The position numbers and the translations under genes were made by a program. 49,751 nt of DNA, taken from CAYYMH01 sp964472785. GTDB taxonomy: Bacteria > Zhuqueibacterota > Zhuqueibacteria > Thermofontimicrobiales > Thermofontimicrobiaceae. Of this stretch, positions 44,257-49,751 are shown piece by piece. Under the pieces are notes generated by a model. It was not told where the DNA came from and searched no databases. It was given only the letters and a program-made list of their open reading frames with translations. The DNA is taken from assembly GCA_964472785.1 (NCBI GenBank), contig CAYYMH010000029.1:1-49751 (forward strand), given 5' to 3'. The number at the start of each line of letters is the position of its first letter. Position 1 is the stretch's first letter.

Positions 44257-45504
44257 TTATTTTACTAAAGCTTCAAATTCATCCCTAAACTTGTTAATCA
44301 TGGTTCCGATAACCAATGCGCCTGCATCACCTAACGGACAAAGTGTCATACCCTGGATCATACGTGTCAGTTCCAGAATGGTATCAATATCTTCAATTTT
44401 TCCGTTTCCATCCAGCATATTTTTCAATATTTGCTGTATTTTTGCCAGTCCATCGCGGCAGGGTGTGCACTGACCACACGACTCATGTACATAAAAATTG
44501 ATAGTTGTCATGGCAACCCTGGGGATCGACGTGTCTTCATCCATCACGATAATACCGCCCGATCCGAGCATGGTATTGGCTTTGACGCATGCATCAAAAT
44601 CCATATCCAGATCAATCTCATCAGCCTTCAAAATCGGTGATGACAAGCCACCGGGGATCACAGCTTTTAGCTTTTTGCCATCTTTTATACCATCAGCAGC
44701 ATAATTGATCAAATCTTTTAGGTTTGTTCCCAGCGGATACTCGTACACGCCCGGTTTATTGACATGTCCCGAAATACCGTACAACTTTGTTCCGGAACTC
44801 TGAAATGATCCCATTAATTTAAATGTTTCTGCGCCATGTTCGAGGATAAAGGGAATGCAAGCTAATGTTTCAACATTATTTACGATAGTCGGACATCCGT
44901 ACAGTCCCTCATTGGCCGGAAACGGGGGTTTCATTCTGGGTTCGCCACGTTTTCCCTCTACAGACTCGATTAATGCAGTTTCTTCGCCGCATACATAGGC
45001 GCCAGCCCCGCGCATCACAACGATGTCAAAATCGAAACCTTTACCCATAATATTTTTGCCCAGATAGTTCTTTTTGCGCGCTTGCTCAATTGCTTTTTCT
45101 AATATATCAGCAATCCATTTAAACTCACCCCGAATGTAAATAAATCCTAATTCAGATTTTAACACATAAGCGGCGATGGTCATACCTTCAATTAACAACA
45201 GCGGATCACTTTCCATAATCACCTTGTCTTTGAAGGTACCGGGTTCTCCCTCATCCGCATTGCAGATTAGATAGTGAGGTTTCTTTTTTTCCTTTGGGAT
45301 AAATGCCCATTTAAACCCGGTGGGAAAGCCTGCCCCTCCGCGGCCTCGAAGAAAGGATTTTTTGATTTCTTCAATTATCTCTTCGGGCTTTTTAGACAGC
45401 GCATTTTTAAGACCTTCGTAGCCGCCGTCTCTCTCATAATTTTCCAGTTTATCCATCCCCGGCACGCCAACATGCCGCGTCAGAATCTTTTTCTCTTCTA
45501 TCAT
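44257..45504 (-). CDS. NuoF-like flavoprotein subunit of the NAD(P)-linked [FeFe]-hydrogenase
   Basis: This 415-residue subunit links NAD(P)H to the iron-sulfur chain through FMN. The nucleotide loop is GRGGAGFPTGFKW (54-66) and the FMN site is CNADEGEPGTFKD (81-93). The N3-type [4Fe-4S] ligands are Cys343, 346, 349 and 389. It is the bare NuoF core, without the N-terminal [2Fe-2S] domain or the C-terminal two-[4Fe-4S] ferredoxin domain of HydB/HndC in known bifurcating enzymes. ATG 45504 is used; 45507 is TTG. AGGAG is 9 bases away, inside the end of the preceding gene. It follows the NuoE-like gene directly. Confidence 0.96.
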   Translation of the reverse strand: MIEEKKILTRHVGVPGMDKLENYERDGGYEGLKNALSKKPEEIIEEIKKSFLRGRGGAGFPTGFKWAFIPKEKKKPHYLICNADEGEPGTFKDKVIMESDPLLLIEGMTIAAYVLKSELGFIYIRGEFKWIADILEKAIEQARKKNYLGKNIMGKGFDFDIVVMRGAGAYVCGEETALIESVEGKRGEPRMKPPFPANEGLYGCPTIVNNVETLACIPFILEHGAETFKLMGSFQSSGTKLYGISGHVNKPGVYEYPLGTNLKDLINYAADGIKDGKKLKAVIPGGLSSPILKADEIDLDMDFDACVKANTMLGSGGIIVMDEDTSIPRVAMTTINFYVHESCGQCTPCRDGLAKIQQILKNMLDGNGKIEDIDTILELTRMIQGMTLCPLGDAGALVIGTMINKFRDEFEALVK

Positions 45505-45507
45505 CAA

Positions 45508-46026
45508 TCATAACTCCTTTATTGGTAATGATTTCAATATTTCATCAACTTTTTTTTCAGTCAGATTTTCATAATATTTATCATTGATCATCATCACCGG
45601 GGAGGAACCGCAAGAGCCCAAACATTCGACTAAAGTAAGTGAATACTTCTTATCCGAGGTGGTTTCACCCGGTTTAATGTTCAATTTTTTCGATAAATGA
45701 TTTAAGATATTTTCAGCACCTGACAACTGGCAGGATACATTACGACACATCTGAATATGATATTTACCCACCGGTTCCAAATTAAACATGGTATAAAAGG
45801 TAGCAACTCCGTAGATTTTATTCGGAGCAACGCCGACCATGTCTGCTAATTCACGGATTACCGAATCCGGCAACCAGCCAAACTCATCCTGCGCCGCATG
45901 TAATGCAGGAATAATGACCGATTTTTCGTCAGGTAATTCGTTCATCAATTTTTTAATTTTATCTTTCGCTTTCTGACTCAGCTTATAATTTGAGTCATCG
46001 GCTTTATATGCAGAAGGCGATGCCAT
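45508..46026 (-). CDS. NuoE-like [2Fe-2S] subunit of the hydrogenase
   Basis: This 172-residue thioredoxin-fold ferredoxin subunit corresponds to HydC/HndA. Its [2Fe-2S] ligands are Cys94 and Cys99 (CRNVSC) and Cys135 and Cys139 (CLGSC). The helical N-terminal part (ALHAAQDEFGWLPDSVIRELAD, IYGVATFYTMF) is the usual NuoE region that contacts NuoF. The ATG has GGAGG 8 bases upstream. It starts 62 bases after the hydrogenase catalytic gene and its stop adjoins the NuoF-like start, so translation may be coupled. Confidence 0.96.
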   Translation of the reverse strand: MASPSAYKADDSNYKLSQKAKDKIKKLMNELPDEKSVIIPALHAAQDEFGWLPDSVIRELADMVGVAPNKIYGVATFYTMFNLEPVGKYHIQMCRNVSCQLSGAENILNHLSKKLNIKPGETTSDKKYSLTLVECLGSCGSSPVMMINDKYYENLTEKKVDEILKSLPIKEL

Positions 46027-46088
46027 TTACTATTCCTCCAATATTTTTCTTCGTATCTATATTCAAATTTCATAAATTATCAAACGAT

Positions 46089-47804
46089 TTATACATCACG
46101 TTTCACATAATGCGTGTGTAACAGATGGTGACTCTTCTCTCCCAATGGTTCTCCCAGATATTCTTCATAAATCCGTTTGATCCATGGATTGCTGTGAGAC
46201 GTTTTCAATTTTTCAGAATCATCCAAAGTGTAAAGTGCTTTGGTACGTGCAGCAACTCTTTCCACATCTGTTCCTATCGGCTGACCTCCGCCACCAACAC
46301 AGCCACCAGGACAGGTCATCACTTCAATAAAATGCAAGTCCTTTCTTCCGGCTCGAACTTCGTCCAGCAATTTGGCAGCGTTTTTTAATGTATGGACAAC
46401 TGCGACTTTGGCCTCTAATCCGTCAATATCCACAGTCGCTTCTTTAACACCCTCCAGCCCACGCACAGCTTCAACTTTCAACTCTTTCAATTCTTTTCCG
46501 GTAATTAAATAGTAGGCGGATCGGATGGCGGCTTCCATAACGCCACCGGTGGCGCCGAATATTTTACCGGCAGTTGTTCTCTCGCCAAAAGGCGTGTCTG
46601 CTTTTTCAGGATCCAACGTATGAAAATCTACGCCATAAATGTGAAACAGCCGTCCCAATTCTCTGGTCGTCAAAACAGCGTCCACATCCGGAATTCCGTT
46701 TTGACCCATCTCCGGTCGCCCGGCTTCGAACTTCTTCGCTGTACAAGGCATCACGGAAACGCTGTAAATTTTCGCCGGATCAATACCCATTTTTTCAGCA
46801 AACATACTTTTAATAATTGCGCCCATCATTTGCTGCGGGCTTTTACAAGTGGATACATTCTCCATAAAATCGGGGTAAAACTGCTCCATAAATTTAATCC
46901 AGCCCGGAGAGCAGCTTGTGAGCATGGGAAGTTTTCCCTTATTTTTAATCCGATGAACTAACTCCGATCCCTCTTCCATTATGGTCAGATCCGCGGAAAA
47001 CGATGTATCAAACACATAATCAAATCCAACCGATCTCATTGCTGCCACCATAATTCCGTCGAGGTCTTCGCCAGGTTCATAGCCCATTTCTTCGGCGATG
47101 GAAACAGAAATCGACGGTGCGTGTTGTACCACAACAACTTTCTCCGGATCATTTATCGCGTCAATGACATTTTGAACATGGCTGACTTCGGATAACGCGC
47201 CAGTGGGACAGGCAAGTACACATTGGCCGCAATTAATACAGCGGGAATATCCCATACCCTTTCCGTTTTCGATTCCAACCATGCTTTCAAAACCGCGTCC
47301 CATCAATTCGATTGCGACTACACCCTGAATGTCTTCACACACACGAACACATTTTCCGCATAAAATACATTTATTCGGATCGCGCACAATCGATGGACTT
47401 GTAACATCTATCGGTTCACTCTTGACCATTTTCGGTAATGTACGTTCACGAACACCAAGCTCATCAGCTAATTGCCGCAAATCACAATTTCCATTTCTGA
47501 TGCAATAAAGACAATCGTCGGGATGGTTAGACAGCATCAGTTCCATCAATTTTTTTCGAGCGTCCAAAACACGATGAGAATGGGTTTTGATTTTCATACC
47601 CTTACTGACAGGAGAAGCACAGGACGGAACTAAATCTTTACTTCCTTCAACTTCAACAACACACATCCGGCATCGTCCCTGGGGTTTCAAATTTTCCTGA
47701 TAGCACAGAGTAGGAACATTAATACCGGCTCGACGTAATGCTTTCAATATTGTTTCACCAGGCTCAGCCTGAATTTTCCGTTTGTTCACTTCGATTTCGA
47801 TCAT
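46089..47804 (-). CDS. [FeFe]-hydrogenase catalytic subunit, NuoG-like N-terminus (HydA/HndD type)
   Basis: This 571-residue enzyme makes or uses H2 in the cytoplasm. In order: [2Fe-2S] ferredoxin (Cys34, 45, 48, 62), His-ligated [4Fe-4S] (His94, Cys98, 101, 107), two [4Fe-4S] (Cys146-156 and 189-199), the H-cluster domain, and a fused small-subunit tail (SNPWIKRIYEEYLGEPL, about 538-554). H-cluster motifs are TSCSPGW (296-302), MPCTAKKFE (Cys353) and EVMTCPGGCVGGGGQ (Cys498, Cys502). In the first motif Ser299 replaces the second Cys of the classical TSCCPxW. ATG 47804 fits the family start; TTG 47819 touches the GAGGAG and is rejected. No maturases (HydE, F, G) are in the window. Confidence 0.97.
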   Translation of the reverse strand: MIEIEVNKRKIQAEPGETILKALRRAGINVPTLCYQENLKPQGRCRMCVVEVEGSKDLVPSCASPVSKGMKIKTHSHRVLDARKKLMELMLSNHPDDCLYCIRNGNCDLRQLADELGVRERTLPKMVKSEPIDVTSPSIVRDPNKCILCGKCVRVCEDIQGVVAIELMGRGFESMVGIENGKGMGYSRCINCGQCVLACPTGALSEVSHVQNVIDAINDPEKVVVVQHAPSISVSIAEEMGYEPGEDLDGIMVAAMRSVGFDYVFDTSFSADLTIMEEGSELVHRIKNKGKLPMLTSCSPGWIKFMEQFYPDFMENVSTCKSPQQMMGAIIKSMFAEKMGIDPAKIYSVSVMPCTAKKFEAGRPEMGQNGIPDVDAVLTTRELGRLFHIYGVDFHTLDPEKADTPFGERTTAGKIFGATGGVMEAAIRSAYYLITGKELKELKVEAVRGLEGVKEATVDIDGLEAKVAVVHTLKNAAKLLDEVRAGRKDLHFIEVMTCPGGCVGGGGQPIGTDVERVAARTKALYTLDDSEKLKTSHSNPWIKRIYEEYLGEPLGEKSHHLLHTHYVKRDV

Positions 47805-48162
47805 AATATTCTTTTTCAACTCCTCTGTTTTCAGTTCTTTTTAACTAAATCGCTTTTATTTTTCTCTTGACTTTCATATACCAGTGTCTGAGCGAGAACT
47901 CTTTTTTGTTTACTAAAAATGATATTTTCAAATTTGTCTAAACTTACCCCATCCCCTATTCACTTCTCCTGAAAGGATAAGGGGGATTTCTATTCTGGGG
48001 CTGTATTAAAAGTCCCGATGCAAGATGTTTAGCCCAATTTGTAGTAGCGAATTTATTCGTTCCATACAATATATGGTATTTGACGAATAAATTCGTCACT
48101 ACAAGTTAACTTTTGATACAGCTCCCTGGGATGAGGTCTATTATTGTGTTGTCGGTCAGGCA
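47805..48162. promoter_or_regulatory. Upstream region of the hydrogenase genes, interrupted by MITE copy 3
   Basis: 358 bases separate the kinase stop from the hydrogenase start. GAGGAG (47820-47825) is the likely ribosome site. I looked for sigma-54 (-24/-12) and sigma-70 boxes on the - strand and found no convincing match. An imperfect stem ATCCCC/GGGGAT (47951-47988 region) and MITE copy 3 occupy the far half. Confidence 0.4.
47997..48126 (+). mobile_element. MITE copy 3 (about 128-130 bp) between kinase and hydrogenase genes
   Basis: Ends GGGGCTGTATTAAAAGT (47997-48013) and ACTTTTGATACAGCTCCC (48109-48126). CTGGG occurs on both sides (47995-47999 and 48126-48130) and could be a target duplication overlapping the tips. 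It seems to be inserted into another degenerate repeat, whose other half continues at 48128-48166. Confidence 0.88.
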
Positions 48163-49659
48163 CTAACTACTTTTTCTCAATGGCAATGTCACTGTAAAAA
48201 CGCTCCCCTTATCCTCTTCACTTTCAACCTGAATGTCTCCGTTGTGCAGTTCAACAATTCTTTTCGCAATACTCAGTCCCAGACCAGTCCCTGAAATCTT
48301 TTGGATTTGTTTATTTTTAGAGCGGAAAAATTCATCAAAGATCTTTTCCAGCTCCTCATTCGCAATACCATATCCCGTATCTTTTACTGCAATTGATAAA
48401 CGATCTTTTTCTTCACTGACTCGAATTTCGATTTCTCCATCAGGCTTATTATATTTAATCGCATTGCTGATCAAATTGGAAAACAGATATGTCAGCGCAT
48501 TTTTATCACCGGTTACCTGCGGAAGATCATCCGGTATTTCTTGTTTAAGTGTAACTGCTTTCTTACTGACTTCATTTTCCATCAATGTCAGAATTTCGCT
48601 GATAATCGGACCAATATCGACTGGCTCCATTTCTTTGGTCAATTGTCCAGACTCGATTGATGTCAGACTGAGCAAATCCTGAATCAGACTGCGCAATTTT
48701 TCGGCTTTGCTGCGGGACCGCTCCAAATAAGCGATTTCTTTATCCGGTTTGTCTTTAACAAATCCTTTGATTATCAAATCCAGATAACCTTCTATTGCAT
48801 TAATTGGTGCTTTCAGTTCATGTGTAACTACTGACACTAATTTCTGGAATTCGGCTTTCATTCTTTCAAGTTTCTTTTCCTCGGAAATGTCCGTGATGAC
48901 CAGTACCAAGCCGTTCATTTCATTCTTCTTTTCATAAATCGGAGCCAGTGTGACTGAATAAATCCGTTCCTGTTCACGATCAAAAACAATTTCTTTGCTG
49001 ACTGATTGAGTGAGTGATTTTCCTTTTTTTAAATTTTCAATAATCCAGTTTTCCAACTCCTGATTATTGAGCGTATCTTTCACATGCTGACCGACCCGAC
49101 AGGCGTCATCAATATTCAAAAGTTTACAGGCAACCGCATTTTTAAGAATCAGTTTCGCTTCTTTATTTATCGCGATTAACCCTTCACTCATGCAATTAAT
49201 AATCGTCGATAGTCGATTTTGCTCAGCTTCGATCCGTTCCAGATTTCTCTGCCGTTCCAGATGCAACTGTTTCCGTTCTGTCAGCAATTTTCGCCGCTCG
49301 AGGCCCTTTCGGACAACATTCCGTAACTCTTCAGGTGTGAACGGTTTGGGCAGGTAATCGTAAGCGCCTTTCTTCAGTGTATCCACAGCTGACTCAATAG
49401 TTGCAAAGCCGGTAATAACGATAACGATGATACCGGGATCGTGACGCTGAATAAAATCCAGTACATCCGCACCGGTAATCTCCGGCATCATTAAATCCAG
49501 CAGAACAACATCATACTGTTCTGCTTTAATCTTTTCAATGCCGACTTTTCCATTCTCCGCCGATTCGACAGTCATGTCCTCTTTCTGCAAGGTCAACTCG
49601 CACGACGTCCGAATCACATCGTCATCATCAATCACCAATATTTTTTTATTTTTGCTCAT
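48163..49659 (-). CDS. Receiver-PAS-HisKA hybrid histidine kinase
   Basis: This 498-residue soluble kinase has a receiver (5-122, Asp55 in LLDLMMP, Lys105 in LPKPF), a coiled linker (about 123-148), PAS (about 149-258), HisKA (His280 in VVTHELKAPINAIEGY) and a HATPase domain (NLISNAIKYN, DTGYGIANEEL, GTGLGLSIAKRI). It is in the classical HisKA class, unlike the two HisKA_2 kinases at 38994 and 41632. It lies directly upstream of the hydrogenase genes on the same strand, so it may sense redox state and signal to the receiver encoded at 43873; that is inference from position. The ATG at 49659 has no visible Shine-Dalgarno sequence. Confidence 0.95.
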   Translation of the reverse strand: MSKNKKILVIDDDDVIRTSCELTLQKEDMTVESAENGKVGIEKIKAEQYDVVLLDLMMPEITGADVLDFIQRHDPGIIVIVITGFATIESAVDTLKKGAYDYLPKPFTPEELRNVVRKGLERRKLLTERKQLHLERQRNLERIEAEQNRLSTIINCMSEGLIAINKEAKLILKNAVACKLLNIDDACRVGQHVKDTLNNQELENWIIENLKKGKSLTQSVSKEIVFDREQERIYSVTLAPIYEKKNEMNGLVLVITDISEEKKLERMKAEFQKLVSVVTHELKAPINAIEGYLDLIIKGFVKDKPDKEIAYLERSRSKAEKLRSLIQDLLSLTSIESGQLTKEMEPVDIGPIISEILTLMENEVSKKAVTLKQEIPDDLPQVTGDKNALTYLFSNLISNAIKYNKPDGEIEIRVSEEKDRLSIAVKDTGYGIANEELEKIFDEFFRSKNKQIQKISGTGLGLSIAKRIVELHNGDIQVESEEDKGSVFTVTLPLRKSS

Positions 49660-49696
49660 ATAAACTGATGAAATAAGTGGCTTAAAATTAATTAAT

Positions 49697-49751
49697 TGTA
49701 CCTATTCAGGCTTTAGAAAAATGCCACCGAGACACAGAGGGATCAGAGATA
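49697..49751 (-). repeat. Partial GCCAC-ended element 8 at the window end
   Basis: GCCACCGAGACACAGAGG (49723-49740) is the left arm of an element that runs past the window. TGAATAGGTACAATT on the - strand (49694-49708) lies 14 bases outside the tip, matching the flank of element 5. Confidence 0.5.

Noticed and set aside
47820..47960. Sigma-54 promoter for the hydrogenase operon
   Set aside because: No GG-N10-GC core with proper spacing was found on the - strand.
48233..48682. 149-residue + strand frame inside the hybrid kinase
   Set aside because: Antisense shadow over the HATPase coding region, low-complexity Ser/Leu content.
43873..49659. NADH dehydrogenase (complex I) operon
   Set aside because: Only NuoE/F-like subunits are present and the NuoG-like protein has a full H-cluster domain; no membrane subunits occur.

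Overview
This window comes from a moderately AT-rich, Gram-negative, rod-of-the-FCB-type genome, most likely an uncultured Calditrichota/KSB1-like or related Bacteroidetes-group lineage. Evidence: a papain-family protease ending in a Por/T9SS-type sorting domain (NYPNPFN motif), an S46 dipeptidyl-peptidase (a family concentrated in Bacteroidetes relatives), Omp85 and DUF3078-type outer-membrane barrels, pyruvate phosphate dikinase and an NAD(P)-linked [FeFe]-hydrogenase. The lineage is inference; no rRNA or tRNA gene lies in the window.

Layout. 1-650: a structured, repeat-filled leader with a perfect 21-bp hairpin and a possible pseudoknot. 651-5943 (+): polA, a small conserved-looking protein, a rhomboid protease and a PLP aminotransferase. 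6157-16104 (-): coiled-coil membrane protein, GNAT acetyltransferase, secreted serine hydrolase, S46 peptidase, DUF2809 protein, secreted C1A protease. 16460-19853 (+): two Omp85-type barrels and rsmE. 20081-23671 (-): a 1196-residue secreted fusion of CBM9-like, inactive-looking esterase and barrel domains. 24241-25410 (+): an outer-membrane barrel with a coiled-coil tail. 25613-26368 (-): SagB-type nitroreductase. 26491-32963 (-): MATE exporter, tmk, S41 protease, ppdK, closed by a clear terminator. 33332-36473 (-): rsmI, CDP-alcohol phosphatidyltransferase, panD and inositol-3-phosphate synthase, which together suggest inositol phospholipid synthesis. 36658-38846 (-): lysine 6-transaminase and a NUDIX hydrolase. 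38994-49659 (-): a signalling and hydrogenase region with three receiver-first histidine kinases, a stand-alone receiver and a three-subunit [FeFe]-hydrogenase.

Between the genes lies a rich layer of repeats: (i) three near-identical copies of a ~128-bp MITE with GGGCTGTATCAAAAGT-type terminal inverted repeats; (ii) a family of imperfect inverted-repeat elements bounded by GCCAC...GTGGC, in at least seven intergenic regions, often followed at a fixed distance by TGAATA; (iii) two clusters of REP-like mini-hairpins. No CRISPR array, transposase, integrase or recognisable defence system is present. The strongest candidates for something undescribed are the CBM9/pseudo-esterase/barrel fusion, the structured 5' locus, and the intergenic element families.
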